From: Clostridiales bacterium
GTDB taxonomy: Bacteria > Bacillota > Clostridia > Oscillospirales > Oscillospiraceae
Direction: 5' to 3'
DNA: 64,000 bases
Assembly: GCA_012719035.1 (NCBI GenBank)
Contig: JAAYBD010000022.1
Span: 1-64,000 of the forward strand
This document shows, piece by piece, positions 1 through 9,564 of this stretch (position 1 is its first letter; each line of letters begins with the position of its first letter). The notes under the pieces are model-generated. The model was not told where the DNA came from. It ran no database searches and saw nothing but the letters and a program-made list of their open reading frames with translations. The position numbers and the translations under genes are program-made.

Positions 1-1
1 A

Positions 2-1183
2 GGCATACGCGATATCCTTATACTTGAACGGGATAATGCGCCCGGGGGTATCCTAAACCAGTGCATCCACAACGGATTTGGTCTGCATACCTTTCGGGAG
101 GAGCTTACGGGACCGGAATATGCCCAGAGGTTCATAGATAGAATCGAGGAGCTTGGAATTGAAATAAAGCTGAACACAATGGTTTTGGATATCGGCAGGG
201 AAGGAATCATAACAGCGGTAAATTCCTGCGACGGCATACTTGAAATACGCGCCGGGGCTATCATCTTGGCGATGGGATGCCGCGAGAGACCCCGCGGAGC
301 GCTGAATATACCGGGAAGCCGCGGAGCGGGCATCTTTACAGCCGGCACAGCCCAGCGCCTTGTCAACATCGATGGTTTTATGCCGGGCAAAGAGGTAGTT
401 ATTCTCGGATCGGGAGACATCGGTCTGATAATGGCGCGGCGAATGACCTTGGAAGGAGCAAAGGTCAAAGCGGTCGTGGAACTGATGCCGTATTCGACAG
501 GTCTTAAAAGGAATATAGTCCAGTGTCTTGACGACTTTGGCATACCGCTGATGCTCTCGCACACCATTACGGGAATAACAGGAAAAAAGCGTCTTGAGAG
601 CGTAACTGTTTCTCAGGTAGACGAAAACCGCCTGCCAATAGCAGGCACAGAACAGGTCATAGAGTGTGACACTCTTCTTTTGTCAGTCGGTCTTCTTCCC
701 GAAAATGACCTTTCACGCAAGTGCGGGATCGAGCTTTCATCGGTTACGGGCGGACCGATAGTTAACGAGAGTTTTCAAACCGGCGTTCCCGGTATTTTCG
801 CCTGCGGCAATGTACTGCATGTTCACGACCTTGTCGATTACGTTTCTGAGGAGAGCGGTCTTGCCGGCAAGGGGGCTGCGGATTTCCTAAGGGGCGGGAC
901 TTCGGGAAAGGGTATTCCCGTAAAAGCCGGCGGCGGAGTTCGCTACACTGTTCCCTCCTTTGTTGATCCCTCTAAAATCCAAGAACCGCTGGTGCTTCGT
1001 TTCCGCGTGGACAACGTTTATAAGGGACGGTATATCTCGGTATATTTTGATTCCCAGCGCGAATTGCATATGAAAAAGCGAATCCTCACCCCCGGTGAAA
1101 TGGAGAAAGTTCTTTTAAGCCCCGAGCTTTTCAAAAAACATCCTAACTGCAAGGAAATAAGTGTCATAACGGAATCGGAATGA
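2..1183 (+). CDS. NAD(P)/FAD-dependent oxidoreductase of the glycerol locus (5' partial)
   Basis: The frame is open from the window edge, so the N-terminal FAD-binding start is missing; 393 residues are visible. Early residues carry GGILNQCIHNGFGLHTF, a hallmark of the FAD oxidoreductase found beside glycerol-3-phosphate dehydrogenase in Clostridia. A second Rossmann motif, GSGDIGLIMARR, lies about 140 residues in, and FACGNVLHVHDLV marks the C-terminal FAD segment. It probably works with a GlpA-type dehydrogenase just upstream of the window and with the DUF1667 protein 33 bases downstream to pass electrons from glycerol-3-phosphate. The family assignment is recognised from sequence; the partners are inferred from context. 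Confidence 0.88.
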   Translation, partial: GIRDILILERDNAPGGILNQCIHNGFGLHTFREELTGPEYAQRFIDRIEELGIEIKLNTMVLDIGREGIITAVNSCDGILEIRAGAIILAMGCRERPRGALNIPGSRGAGIFTAGTAQRLVNIDGFMPGKEVVILGSGDIGLIMARRMTLEGAKVKAVVELMPYSTGLKRNIVQCLDDFGIPLMLSHTITGITGKKRLESVTVSQVDENRLPIAGTEQVIECDTLLLSVGLLPENDLSRKCGIELSSVTGGPIVNESFQTGVPGIFACGNVLHVHDLVDYVSEESGLAGKGAADFLRGGTSGKGIPVKAGGGVRYTVPSFVDPSKIQEPLVLRFRVDNVYKGRYISVYFDSQRELHMKKRILTPGEMEKVLLSPELFKKHPNCKEISVITESE

Positions 1184-1216
1184 TAAAAAGTTTTTATTCA
1201 AACCCGAGAGGAGGCC

Positions 1217-1594
1217 ATGATTTTGAAAACCTATAAAGAGCTGATCTGCATCGGCTGCCCTATGGGCTGCCCGGTGAGCGTAGAGATGGAAAACGGGTCT
1301 ATAGGAGACATTTCCGGTTACAGCTGCCCGCGCGGAAAAAGCTATGCGGAAAAAGAGCTTACCAGTCCTGAACGGACCGTCACGTCCACAGTTCCGGTTG
1401 ACGGCGGATTTTTCCGAATGGTGCCTGTCAAGACCGAGCACGATATACCTAAGGAAAAAATCTTTGCCTGCATGGATCAGATACACAGGGTAAGGCTGAG
1501 AGCACCTGTGAAGGCAGGCGAAGCCGTTATTAAAAACATCGCCGGCACAGGGATAGACCTTATTGCAACAAGGTCTATTTCAGCTGCCGGTTAA
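1217..1594 (+). CDS. DUF1667 family cysteine-rich protein
   Basis: A 125-residue protein with CIGCPMGCPV at the N-terminus and SCPRGKSYAEKE further on, the cysteine pattern of DUF1667. Proteins of this family are usually encoded directly after the FAD oxidoreductase in glycerol operons and are thought to bind a redox cofactor or Fe-S cluster; the function is unproven. The Shine-Dalgarno sequence AGGAGG (1209-1214) sits only 2 bases before the ATG at 1217 but 8 bases before an in-frame TTG at 1223, so TTG 1223 may be the true start, removing two residues. Probably co-transcribed with the upstream oxidoreductase. Confidence 0.88.
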   Translation: MILKTYKELICIGCPMGCPVSVEMENGSIGDISGYSCPRGKSYAEKELTSPERTVTSTVPVDGGFFRMVPVKTEHDIPKEKIFACMDQIHRVRLRAPVKAGEAVIKNIAGTGIDLIATRSISAAG

Positions 1595-1621
1595 TATTGA
1601 GTAAAAAGATACATCTATTTA

Positions 1622-1650
1622 TTGAATTTTGCTTATATAAACAATATAAT
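1622..1650 (+). promoter_or_regulatory. Candidate sigma-A promoter of glpK
   Basis: TTGAAT (1622-1627), a 17-base spacer and a perfect TATAAT (1645-1650) precede glpK by about 70 bases. A small GC hairpin, TGCCG-CCG-CGGCA (1677-1689), lies in the leader. GlpP-type antiterminators act on leader terminators, but no T-run follows this hairpin, so a GlpP target here is not demonstrated. Confidence 0.6.
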
Positions 1651-1721
1651 CAGAAACGGAAAGAATGAACTTTTCATGCCGCCGCGGCAATCAACTACGT
1701 ATATAAGGTTGTGAAACTTCA

Positions 1722-3224
1722 ATGAAAGCTATTTTGGCGCTCGACCAAGGGACGACCAGCTCACGCGCTATTTTATTCGACGGTGCGGGCAGCATTTTAT
1801 CAAAGGCACAGTATGAATATCCGAGAATATTTCCGCAGCCGGGCTGGGTGGAACAGAACCCCTTCGAGCTTTTCCAAAGCCAGTGCCGCGCTGCTGCCGA
1901 AGCTATGGAAATAAGCGGTCTTAAATCCGGCGACATCGCCGCTGTGGGCATCACCAACCAGCGCGAAACGACCATAGTCTGGGATGCAAAGACAGGCATA
2001 CCGATATCAAATGCCATTGTATGGCAGTGCAGGCGAACCGCCGCAATCTGCGATGAGCTGAAAGCGGAGGGGCTTGAGGAAACAGTGCGCGAAAAGACCG
2101 GACTCCTTATTGATGCCTATTTTTCCGGTACTAAAATCAAATGGATTCTCGACAATGTTCCCGGTGCGCGCGAAAGAGCCGAAAACGGCGAACTTTTATT
2201 CGGCAACGTGGACAGCTGGCTGATATGGAACCTGACCGGCGGCACAGCACATGTTACGGACTATTCAAATGCTTCGCGGACAATGCTTTTCAATATACAT
2301 ACGCTTGAATGGGACAAGGAGCTTTGCCTAAGGCTCGGAGTCCCGCTTGCGATGCTGCCGAAGCCGATGCCCTCAAGCTGCGTCTACGGTACGGTTGCCG
2401 GGGGGATACCCGGTCTTGAAATGCTTCAAGGCGTTCCTATTGCAAGCGCCGTAGGGGACCAGACAAGTGCGCTGTTCGGTCAGGCATGCTTTGAGCCGGG
2501 CATGATGAAAAACACTTATGGAACGGGCTGCTTTTTCCTCATGAATACGGGTGAAAAGCCTGTACGTTCGCGCTGCAATCTTGTCTCATCTGTAGCTTGG
2601 GGTATAAATGATAAGGTTGAGTATGCGCTTGAGGGCAGCGTTTTCAATGCAGGAAGCGTGATAAACTGGCTGCGCGACGGGCTTGGTATCATTAAGAACC
2701 CGCATGAGTGCGATATACTTGCAGAAAGCGTAAATGATGCCGGAGGCGTTTATTTTGTTCCCGCCTTTACCGGACTTGGCGCGCCGTATTGGGACATGTA
2801 TTCCCGCGGCACCATATTCGGGCTTACGGCGGCAGTGGGCAGGGAGCACATAGCCCGCGCTGTGCTCGAAAGCATTGCATTTCAGACTAAGGACCTTATA
2901 GATGCCGCGGTCTGTGATGTGCCTTTTTTATGCGGTGCTCTGCGCGTTGACGGCGGCGCAAGCGTCAGCGACATTATGATGCAGTTTCAGGCTGACATAC
3001 TTGGCATGGAGGTCGATAGACCTCAGAATGTTGAATCTACCGCATTGGGCGCCGCCTATCTTGCGGGTCTTGCTGTGGAAATATGGAAGAATACCGATGA
3101 GATACGCGGGTACCGAAAGACCGACCGGCTCTTTAAGCCGAACATGGAAAAGACCCGAAGAGAGGGGCTTTACAGAGACTGGAAACGTGCTGTCGAGCGC
3201 TCGAAGGGCTGGGCTGAATATTAA
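1722..3224 (+). CDS. glpK: Glycerol kinase
   Basis: Phosphorylates glycerol to sn-glycerol-3-phosphate with ATP in the cytoplasm. The 500-residue length is typical. [14 protein letters not shown] near the N-terminus is the FGGY-kinase phosphate-binding motif; [10 protein letters not shown] and NTYGTGCFF in the middle, and [16 protein letters not shown] with ALGAAYLAG near the C-terminus, are diagnostic of glycerol kinases. It has its own likely promoter but follows the oxidoreductase/DUF1667 pair in the same direction, so it belongs to the same glycerol catabolic locus. A convergent glpP lies downstream across a strong shared terminator. Confidence 0.97.
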   Translation: MKAILALDQGTTSSRAILFDGAGSILSKAQYEYPRIFPQPGWVEQNPFELFQSQCRAAAEAMEISGLKSGDIAAVGITNQRETTIVWDAKTGIPISNAIVWQCRRTAAICDELKAEGLEETVREKTGLLIDAYFSGTKIKWILDNVPGARERAENGELLFGNVDSWLIWNLTGGTAHVTDYSNASRTMLFNIHTLEWDKELCLRLGVPLAMLPKPMPSSCVYGTVAGGIPGLEMLQGVPIASAVGDQTSALFGQACFEPGMMKNTYGTGCFFLMNTGEKPVRSRCNLVSSVAWGINDKVEYALEGSVFNAGSVINWLRDGLGIIKNPHECDILAESVNDAGGVYFVPAFTGLGAPYWDMYSRGTIFGLTAAVGREHIARAVLESIAFQTKDLIDAAVCDVPFLCGALRVDGGASVSDIMMQFQADILGMEVDRPQNVESTALGAAYLAGLAVEIWKNTDEIRGYRKTDRLFKPNMEKTRREGLYRDWKRAVERSKGWAEY

Positions 3225-3272
3225 AAAAGAAAAAAGCAGAGAGCAGTTTTTAACAGCCTTCTGAAGATGATA

Positions 3273-3318
3273 AAAAGAGCCCGGAAAAGCATTTTTTGCG
3301 CTTTTCCGGACTCTTTTT
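3273..3318. terminator. Bidirectional terminator between glpK and glpP
   Basis: AAGAGcCCGGAAAAGC pairs with GCTTTTCCGGaCTCTT around a short loop. A-rich and T-rich flanks on both sides suit termination of both convergent genes. Confidence 0.85.
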
Positions 3319-3327
3319 CCTTACTTA

Positions 3328-3891
3328 TTACAAATCCCACAATTCTTCCTTGCTTGTCGATATGGCAAGTGCCCCGCTTGAAAGCGATTCGAGGACTTGT
3401 TCCTTATTTATAATTAAGCCTCCGGCAATTACGGGAATTGTTATTTCCCGCTCCATCTCATTAATAAGGCGGCAGGCTATGCCGGGCATGATTTCGACCG
3501 CGTCCGGGTTTGTTTCAAGAATGTTTTTAACGCCGGTCTGCATGGAGAGCGAATCCAAAAGAAATACGCGGAGAATGGTCTGAAGATTCAGATGTTTTGC
3601 GTATTTTATTATATTTGCTCTGGTAGATACAATGCCCGCAGGGGATGCAAACCTATTTATAAACTCGATTCCCGCCATATCACCCCTTAGCCCTTCTATC
3701 ATATCCGCATGGACGAAAACCATCTTAGAGGCTTCGTGGAGCCTGCTGCAAATGCCGTGCAGCGTGAGAATACTCCCGTAAAGAACGAACACTATTTTAA
3801 CACGGCTTGAAGCGGCCTTTTCAAGTTCTTCCTTGTTCCTTACCGCCGCAATGACCGGGTTTTCTATCAATATGTCGCTTATGGAGGACAA
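3328..3891 (-). CDS. glpP: Glycerol-3-phosphate responsive antiterminator, GlpP family
   Basis: A roughly 187-residue protein of the GlpP family, which in Bacillus binds glycerol-3-phosphate and lets transcription read through leader terminators of glp genes. Recognisable segments are NPVIAAVRNKEELEKA, VFVHADMIEGL, GIVSTRANIIKYAK, VEIMPGIACRLI and PVIAGGLI, which fit the TIM-barrel-like family. The start is taken as TTG 3891, because AGAAGG lies at a proper distance upstream and the length then matches the family; an ATG 19 codons further upstream is also in frame. Converges on glpK, supporting a glycerol regulatory role. Confidence 0.88.
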   Translation of the reverse strand: MSSISDILIENPVIAAVRNKEELEKAASSRVKIVFVLYGSILTLHGICSRLHEASKMVFVHADMIEGLRGDMAGIEFINRFASPAGIVSTRANIIKYAKHLNLQTILRVFLLDSLSMQTGVKNILETNPDAVEIMPGIACRLINEMEREITIPVIAGGLIINKEQVLESLSSGALAISTSKEELWDL

Positions 3892-4078
3892 AAAAATACC
3901 TTCTTTCCGTTTGGTGCCTGCACTCGCTGTATAAATTGTAAGAAACAAGACTATGACTAAGATTTGGTTGATAATGCCAATATGTGATATGGAATTATAT
4001 CATATTTTCATGATATTTACAAGTGATTAAAGCGCTTATAAGTGGTTTAGCTCAAATTCGGAATTTAATCAACAAAGC

Positions 4079-5110
4079 TTACCATTTTGCAAAATGTTCT
4101 TCCGCACAGCCCGCCAAATTGTCTATACTGATTACTTCACCATCTTCTGTTTTGATATTTCCTGTGAAATGCCCCATCATTTGGTGCATATCGGATTTTA
4201 TGATAAGGGCATTTGTTTTTGCAACTCTTTCATAAAACGGAGTAAATACCAGATCGATACAGTCGGTTACACAGCTTTTTATTATCCAAGGCTGCATGAT
4301 GTTTTTAACATCATATTTAAAAGAAACGTTTTCGCTTATCTTAGTGAGTTTGCCGTCTACAACGATTGCGTTCTCTGTCATTCCGGTATTATCTGTCCAT
4401 TTAGCGCCGAGATTAAGCCCTACCCTTTTGCCGCCGGACATACCCGACGCGTTTGCCCAGTTCCACGATATTTTGTGCGGCCATACACCGCGCCCGAAAT
4501 CGAGGCATGAAAAGGTCTTATCTGGCTGAAAACTATAATTAAAGTCGCCTACGCACAGAGTACCGCTTGTCGGAAGCCCTTCCTGTTTTGAAGTGAATTG
4601 AAAAGTCTTTTCATTCCATGGAATTACGACATTGAGCGTTTCATGTCCTTCGAGGGTACTGACTAATATATCCGCTCTCAACGGCAAGCCGCCGAAGTCT
4701 TTACAATCGGCGATAATATGAGTTCCGTTTTGCTCATGAAGCATACTGACTGGCATACTTGAATTTTTGAATAAAACAGTTTCGTTTACATTATCGGGCA
4801 TGACACAGCCCTTTCCGAAAGGCGCGGCAACTGTTTTTTCAATATATTTTTTGGTTTTAAAATCTATGAAATAAATAAAAACCATGCCGGCGTAATCAAG
4901 ATTTGATATTGTTGCGGAAAAAAGACATTCATCACCTGTAATGCACCAGTAATTCCACTTTTTCTTTCTTAGCCATCGTCCTGAAAGATTGCAGTTGAAA
5001 ATTGGCTTCCTTGCCCAGCCGATACAGTCCCTGTTCAGCAAACCCTTGCCATCACATAAATTTATAGGCTCATAGAGTTCCCTTTCTATGTATTTTGACT
5101 GTTTGATCAT
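4079..5110 (-). CDS. DUF2804 family protein
   Basis: A 343-residue protein matching the DUF2804 family: residues 11-30 (ELYEPINLCD..GLLNRDCIGW), NWANASGMSGGKRVGLNLG in the middle and DLVFTPFYERVAK towards the end are family-like blocks. The protein has no signal peptide or membrane segment. The family's function is unknown, although its fold is thought to be related to lipocalin-like or hydroxy-fatty-acid hydratase-like beta proteins. GAGGAG lies 10 bases before the ATG. It is monocistronic and flanked by the queF terminator upstream and glpP downstream, so context gives little. Confidence 0.8.
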   Translation of the reverse strand: MIKQSKYIERELYEPINLCDGKGLLNRDCIGWARKPIFNCNLSGRWLRKKKWNYWCITGDECLFSATISNLDYAGMVFIYFIDFKTKKYIEKTVAAPFGKGCVMPDNVNETVLFKNSSMPVSMLHEQNGTHIIADCKDFGGLPLRADILVSTLEGHETLNVVIPWNEKTFQFTSKQEGLPTSGTLCVGDFNYSFQPDKTFSCLDFGRGVWPHKISWNWANASGMSGGKRVGLNLGAKWTDNTGMTENAIVVDGKLTKISENVSFKYDVKNIMQPWIIKSCVTDCIDLVFTPFYERVAKTNALIIKSDMHQMMGHFTGNIKTEDGEVISIDNLAGCAEEHFAKW

Positions 5111-5272
5111 CTAAACACATCTCCTCAAATTCATGATAATCATTCCGATGCTTCTGCATGATATCGATCTGATTAAAGAGTAAAGTAATGAACCGTTAAT
5201 GTCAAGATGCGGCGGCGCAATCTGTTTTACTATTATTATATTATCCATAAATACACAATAGTTGAAAACAGC

Positions 5273-5303
5273 AAAGCGATAGGTAATATGATCCTATCGC
5301 TTT
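5273..5303 (-). terminator. Terminator after queF
   Basis: AAAGCGATAGG and CCTATCGCTTT form an 11-bp stem with a 9-base loop just beyond the queF stop on the minus strand, followed by a T-rich stretch. Confidence 0.75.
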
Positions 5304-5315
5304 AGCTGTATTTGT

Positions 5316-5801
5316 TCACCTGTTATCAATGTTTTCGGGATAAAGGTCATGTAAATGAAGCCTTTTTCTGGCGGTTTCTTCCCATTCGGTGCCCTTTTTT
5401 CCATAGTTGCAGTAAGGGTCTATAGAAATACCGCCTCTGGGAGTAAACTTTCCCCAAACCTCAATATATTTCGGGTCCATCAATTTGATTAAATCCTTCA
5501 TTATGTTATTGATACAATTTTCATGGAAATCTCCATGGTTCCTATAGCTGAACAAATAAAGCTTCAAAGACTTGCTTTCAACCATATATATATCCGGAAC
5601 ATAGGAAATATAGATTGACGCAAAATCCGGCTGTCCGGTTATAGGACACAGACTTGTGAACTCAGGACAGTTGAATTTAACAAAATAGTCGTTTTCTTTG
5701 TGCCTGTTTTCAAAAACCTCCAGAATATCGGGATTGTACTCGTAACTGTAGTTGTTTTCCTTGTTCCCAAGAAGTGTGATTCCGTTCTTATCTGCTGTCA
5801 T
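5316..5801 (-). CDS. queF: NADPH-dependent 7-cyano-7-deazaguanine reductase
   Basis: Reduces preQ0 to preQ1 in queuosine biosynthesis. The 161-residue length is that of the unimodular (type I) enzyme. [13 protein letters not shown] contains the catalytic cysteine that forms the thioimide with preQ0, and [20 protein letters not shown] is the QueF family motif for substrate and NADPH binding. The start overlaps the queT stop by 4 bases, so the two are translationally coupled. No queC, queD or queE is present here, which suggests that preQ0 arrives through QueT or is made from genes elsewhere. Confidence 0.96.
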   Translation of the reverse strand: MTADKNGITLLGNKENNYSYEYNPDILEVFENRHKENDYFVKFNCPEFTSLCPITGQPDFASIYISYVPDIYMVESKSLKLYLFSYRNHGDFHENCINNIMKDLIKLMDPKYIEVWGKFTPRGGISIDPYCNYGKKGTEWEETARKRLHLHDLYPENIDNR

Positions 5802-6304
5802 ATTCTATCTCCTTCTTGCTTTGAAAGCGACTTTTCCACATATGTTAGCAGCAAAACGCCGATGATGCCGGGCAATATCTGACCGATTCCCAAGCTCAGC
5901 ACCAGAATGAAATAAGGGACTTTAAGCAAATAAGACAGCCATATTGGAACCAAAAGGGCTGGAATCATAATTATAGGGATTGCAACCAAAAATTTGCTAA
6001 TTTTTCTTATGAAATAGCAAGATGCGGAAGTAAGGATGCCCGCGGCAAATCCGCCGAGCATGTCTAAAGGGCCAAGACCGCCCATGATGGTATTGCTTAA
6101 AAGATTTGCCAAGCCTAAGGGTATGATCAGAAAAGGCTGGCTTGCCGCCAATGCATAAAGGCTGGTTGCTATCCGGATTTGATATTGCCCAAATGCAAAG
6201 TTTTGCGATAGAAACATTATGACAACATATAGGGCTATCACTATGCCCGAAAAGGTCAATTTTTGGGTGGCGGGCATTGCTTTTTTGCTTTCGCTCATGT
6301 TCAT
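5798..6304 (-). CDS. queT: QueT-family queuosine precursor transporter
   Basis: A 168-residue integral membrane protein with about five hydrophobic helices, matching the QueT family of energy-coupling-factor substrate-binding (S) components. [18 protein letters not shown] begins the first helix and [19 protein letters not shown] is the conserved family block. The start is placed at ATG 6304 because its residues fit the family length; AAAGGAG is 13 bases upstream. An in-frame GTG at 6385 would add 27 residues and sits directly behind the riboswitch. Coupled to queF by a 4-base overlap. Confidence 0.9.
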   Translation of the reverse strand: MNMSESKKAMPATQKLTFSGIVIALYVVIMFLSQNFAFGQYQIRIATSLYALAASQPFLIIPLGLANLLSNTIMGGLGPLDMLGGFAAGILTSASCYFIRKISKFLVAIPIIMIPALLVPIWLSYLLKVPYFILVLSLGIGQILPGIIGVLLLTYVEKSLSKQEGDRI

Positions 6305-6387
6305 TTTTATCGATACGCTCCTTTTGCAATAAAAGACCATATTCGATACGCAAACTGCAGTGAAAACAAAAAGAGTACATTGCACCG

Positions 6388-6430
6388 TTCCTAGTTTTGT
6401 TTATAGACAGGATGGATTTCGAACTGTCTT
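6388..6430 (-). promoter_or_regulatory. preQ1-I riboswitch upstream of queT-queF
   Basis: On the minus strand a 6-bp stem AGACAG/CTGTCT encloses a 13-base loop (TTCGAAATCCATC) and is followed by the A-rich tail TATAAACAAAACTAGGA. This order of stem, C-rich loop and A-rich tail ending in CTA-GG is the preQ1 class I aptamer layout, in which the tail folds back into the loop as a pseudoknot. The last bases (AGGA, 6389-6392) look like a ribosome-binding site. It precedes queT-queF, as expected for this class. Confidence 0.88.
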
Positions 6431-6532
6431 TTATTTATTTTCCTGATAATATCACAGACGCTTTTAGTTTTTCAAGAGAAAAGCCAAAAAACGGACTAAT
6501 TTGAATTTGACTCCTGCAAAATCATTAATGAT

Positions 6533-7105
6533 TTATGTTTTGCCGCAAACCTGTGAAAGAAAATACTTGTGCACGCTGAGGTCACCGGTCAATTCGGGGT
6601 GAAAAGATGTTACCAATACATTCCTTTGCCTTGCCGCTACGATATTTCCTTTTGATGCGGCAAGTATTTCAACGACGTCTGATGCCTCGCTTATATAAGG
6701 AGCGCGGATAAAGGTCATCGGGACACTGCCGATGCTTTGAAATTCCTCTACTGTATGAAAGCTTCCGAGCTGCCTGCCGAAAGCGTTCCTCTTGACTGTG
6801 ATATCTATTGCGCCAAAATAAACACTTGGGTCGTTTTCAAGCTTATTTGCCAGAAGTATCATCCCTGCGCAGGTGCCGAAAACCGGAACTCCGCTATCAA
6901 TCATTTCCTTGATAGGGGCAAACAGACCTGTTTCGCGTAGAAGCTTGCCTATGACGGTGCTCTCGCCGCCGGGCAATATCAGCCCGTCTATCTGTTTGTT
7001 TTCCAAATCGGAAAGTTTTCTTATCTCGAAGCTGTCGATGCCAAGCTTATTAAGCGTATTTATATGCTCAATGAAACCTCCCTGAAGCGCTAAAACACCT
7101 ATCAT
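6533..7105 (-). CDS. pdxT: Pyridoxal 5'-phosphate synthase glutaminase subunit PdxT
   Basis: Class I amidotransferase that releases ammonia from glutamine for PLP synthesis. Its 190 residues contain the nucleophile motif PVFGTCAGMILL, the N-terminal IGVLALQGGF, and TSFHPELTGD with the His-Glu pair of the triad. LPGGESTVIGKLL is the oxyanion region typical of PdxT. The stop of pdxS and the start of pdxT overlap as TAATG, so the subunits are made in a coupled fashion and assemble into the 12+12 PLP synthase. Confidence 0.97.
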   Translation of the reverse strand: MIGVLALQGGFIEHINTLNKLGIDSFEIRKLSDLENKQIDGLILPGGESTVIGKLLRETGLFAPIKEMIDSGVPVFGTCAGMILLANKLENDPSVYFGAIDITVKRNAFGRQLGSFHTVEEFQSIGSVPMTFIRAPYISEASDVVEILAASKGNIVAARQRNVLVTSFHPELTGDLSVHKYFLSQVCGKT

Positions 7106-7977
7106 TATTTGCCACGCTCCGCCATTAAGACTTTAATTTCATCCTCGTTTATGCCCACCATAGCCTCTCCGAGATTTTCAGATAATTCGGCAATGATTTT
7201 CGGGTCATTGAAATTTGCGACAGCCTTTACGATCGCCTGCGCCCGTTTTGCGGGATCCCCGGATTTGAAAATACCGGAGCCTACAAATACGCCTTCGGCT
7301 CCAAGCTGCATCATCAGTGCGGCGTCGGCAGGCGTTGCAACCCCTCCCGCGGCAAAATTCACGACAGGCAATTTTCCGTTTTCGTGTACATATTTCACAA
7401 GGTCGTACGGTACTTGAAGTTCTTTTGCGGCATTGAAAAGCTCATCCCCGCGCATATTCTGCAAATTGCGTATCTGCTGCTGAATAAGTCTCATGTGCCT
7501 TACCGCCTGAACGACATCGCCCGTTCCGGGTTCGCCCTTTGTGCGTATCATGGATGCACCCTCGGCTATCCTGCGGAGTGCTTCTCCGATATCTTTTGCT
7601 CCGCACACAAAGGGAACATCGAATTCTGTCTTGTCGATGTGGAACACATCATCAGCCGGCGAAAGAACTTCGCTCTCATCAATATAGTCAATTTCGATTG
7701 CCTGCAAAATCTGCGCTTCAACAAAGTGTCCGATTCTTACTTTAGCCATGACCGGTATAGATACCGCCTGCTGAATTTCTTTAATCATTTTTGGGTCGCT
7801 CATTCTGGCAACACCGCCGGCCGTCCGAATGTCGGCGGGGATTCGCTCCAGCGCCATAACGGCGCAGGCTCCGGCTTCTTCCGCGATGCGTGCCTGCTCC
7901 GGAGTCGTGACATCCATGATGACCCCGCCTTTCAGCATCTGCGCAAGGTTCTTGTTCAATTCATAGCAATTGTTCAT
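7105..7977 (-). CDS. pdxS: Pyridoxal 5'-phosphate synthase lyase subunit PdxS
   Basis: Makes PLP from ribose-5-phosphate, glyceraldehyde-3-phosphate and ammonia delivered by PdxT. The 290-residue TIM barrel is nearly invariant: [47 protein letters not shown] with the substrate-bonding lysine, and [19 protein letters not shown] are all present. It is the first gene of the pdxST pair and is divergent from a MocR/PdxR-type regulator, the usual arrangement for PLP-dependent control. Confidence 0.98.
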   Translation of the reverse strand: MNNCYELNKNLAQMLKGGVIMDVTTPEQARIAEEAGACAVMALERIPADIRTAGGVARMSDPKMIKEIQQAVSIPVMAKVRIGHFVEAQILQAIEIDYIDESEVLSPADDVFHIDKTEFDVPFVCGAKDIGEALRRIAEGASMIRTKGEPGTGDVVQAVRHMRLIQQQIRNLQNMRGDELFNAAKELQVPYDLVKYVHENGKLPVVNFAAGGVATPADAALMMQLGAEGVFVGSGIFKSGDPAKRAQAIVKAVANFNDPKIIAELSENLGEAMVGINEDEIKVLMAERGK

Positions 7978-8001
7978 TTGTTATCCCCTTTTCTTTGACG
8001 G

Positions 8002-8029
8002 TTGAAGTTTCCGTTTATATTGATATAAT
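8002..8029 (+). promoter_or_regulatory. Divergent pdxS/pdxR promoter region
   Basis: TTGAAG (8002-8007), a 16-base spacer and TATAAT (8024-8029) point toward the regulator. On the minus strand TTGATG with a 16-base spacer and TATAAA overlaps the same bases and points toward pdxS, so one bound regulator could affect both genes. GGAC (8044-8047) and GTCC (8057-8060) form a small inverted pair as a possible operator. Confidence 0.5.
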
Positions 8030-8101
8030 AATAAACATCAACTGGACATATCAAAAGTCCCACATTATGAAAATGTTATGGTGTCAGTTTGGGGGGTAAA
8101 T

Positions 8102-9499
8102 ATGAATGCGATCACTTTAAGACTTGATTCTCAGGCAAAAGAGCCGCTCTATGAGCAGATTTATCAATACATAAAATCAGAAATTACGATCGGCAGATAT
8201 CCGTATAATACCAAGCTTCCCTCCAAACGGCAGCTTTCGGCATATTTGCAGTGTAGTCAAAACACAGTGCAGGCAGCTTACGATCAGCTAACAGCCGAGG
8301 GATATATAATATCAAAGCCAAAGAGCGGCTTTTACGTGTGCAGGCTTGACGGCATAATAAGCATAAAAAAGGAATCGTTTGTTCCGCAGAAACAAACTGA
8401 TTCCAAGTTGAAATGTAAATATGATTTTTCCCATCAGGGTGTAGATCTTTATAGTTTCCCGTTTCCCACATGGAGAAGGATAAACAAAAATGTAATAAGC
8501 GAATATGATACCGACTTGCTTAAAACCGGTGACCCGCAGGGTGACATCAATCTGCGTTACAGCATCGCGGATTACCTGCACCATTCAAGAGGTGTCAATT
8601 GCTCGCCGGATCAAATCATCATCAGTTCGGGAACCGAATTTCTGTTTTTGCTTTTAATACAAATCTTTGAAAGAGATAAGATTTATGCCGTCGAAAACCC
8701 CGGATATGAGAAATTGAACCTGATTTTTAAAAGTAATGGGGCGGAGTTTCGCTCTATTGCTTTGGATGAATATGGGATGATTCCCGAAGAGCTTTTCAAA
8801 AGCAACGCGGATATAGCCTGCGTGACTCCTTCACATCAATTCCCGACCGGAGTGATCATGCCTATAAACAGGCGCTTACAGTTTCTTAACTGGGCAAATG
8901 AAAAAGCGGGACGGTACATTATTGAAGATGACTACGACAGCGAATTTAAATACAGCGGAAGACCAATACCGTGCATGCAGGGTATTGACGGCGGGGAAAA
9001 AGTCATTTACATCGGAGCCTTCTCAAAATCCCTTACTCCTGCCGTCAGAATCAGTTATATGGTTTTGCCGGAGCCGCTGATCAATATTTATAAGGAAAAG
9101 CTCAGCTTTTACATTTGTCCGGTTCCTGTTATGGATCAAAAAGTCCTTTGTCAATTTATCAACGAAGGACATTTTGAACGTCATTTAAACAGGATGCGCA
9201 ATATCTATAAAGGAAAAAGAGAAGCACTGGTAACGGCAATACGCAGCTTGCTGCCCTTTGCCCAGATATTTGGTGCCAATGCGGGGCTGCATCTTATTTT
9301 AAAAGTCAATAATGGAATGAGTGAAGAAGAACTAATCACATCTGCCCGAAAAAACGGAATCAGAGTTTATGGCATTTCCCAGTATTATTTTGATAATGCA
9401 CCTGCAAATCGGCAGCCATTATTGCTGCTGGGGTTTGCCGCTTTGAAACTAAGCGAAATAACTGAAGCAGTCGGCTTGCTGAAGGAAGCATGGGGCTGA
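8102..9499 (+). CDS. pdxR: MocR/PdxR-type GntR regulator with aminotransferase-like domain
   Basis: A 465-residue fusion of an N-terminal GntR winged helix (residues about 10-75; KLPSKRQLSAYLQCSQNTVQ is the recognition region) and a fold-type I aminotransferase-like domain. IIEDDYDSEFKYSGRPIPC and YIGAFSKSLTPAVRISY carry the PLP-contacting residues, including the Schiff-base lysine. MocR proteins sense PLP and regulate genes such as pdxST, which is divergent here. The start is ATG 8102 behind a G-rich site; an in-frame ATG 8 codons upstream has no suitable site. The symbol is inferred from context. Confidence 0.9.
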   Translation: MNAITLRLDSQAKEPLYEQIYQYIKSEITIGRYPYNTKLPSKRQLSAYLQCSQNTVQAAYDQLTAEGYIISKPKSGFYVCRLDGIISIKKESFVPQKQTDSKLKCKYDFSHQGVDLYSFPFPTWRRINKNVISEYDTDLLKTGDPQGDINLRYSIADYLHHSRGVNCSPDQIIISSGTEFLFLLLIQIFERDKIYAVENPGYEKLNLIFKSNGAEFRSIALDEYGMIPEELFKSNADIACVTPSHQFPTGVIMPINRRLQFLNWANEKAGRYIIEDDYDSEFKYSGRPIPCMQGIDGGEKVIYIGAFSKSLTPAVRISYMVLPEPLINIYKEKLSFYICPVPVMDQKVLCQFINEGHFERHLNRMRNIYKGKREALVTAIRSLLPFAQIFGANAGLHLILKVNNGMSEEELITSARKNGIRVYGISQYYFDNAPANRQPLLLLGFAALKLSEITEAVGLLKEAWG

Positions 9500-9564
9500 T
9501 GCAGATAAAATTACGTTTGTTTTAGGCGCACAAAGGCGCACTTGCTCAGAGATTCGGGCGATTA

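Noticed and set aside
1677..1689. The GC hairpin before glpK as a GlpP-controlled terminator
   Set aside because: The stem is only 5 bp and no T-run follows, so a terminator cannot be supported.
5997..6380. A 127-codon frame starting 8 bases after the riboswitch AGGA
   Set aside because: It overlaps queT out of frame and its translation shows no membrane helices or family features; it is kept only as a possible short initiation site in the riboswitch finding.
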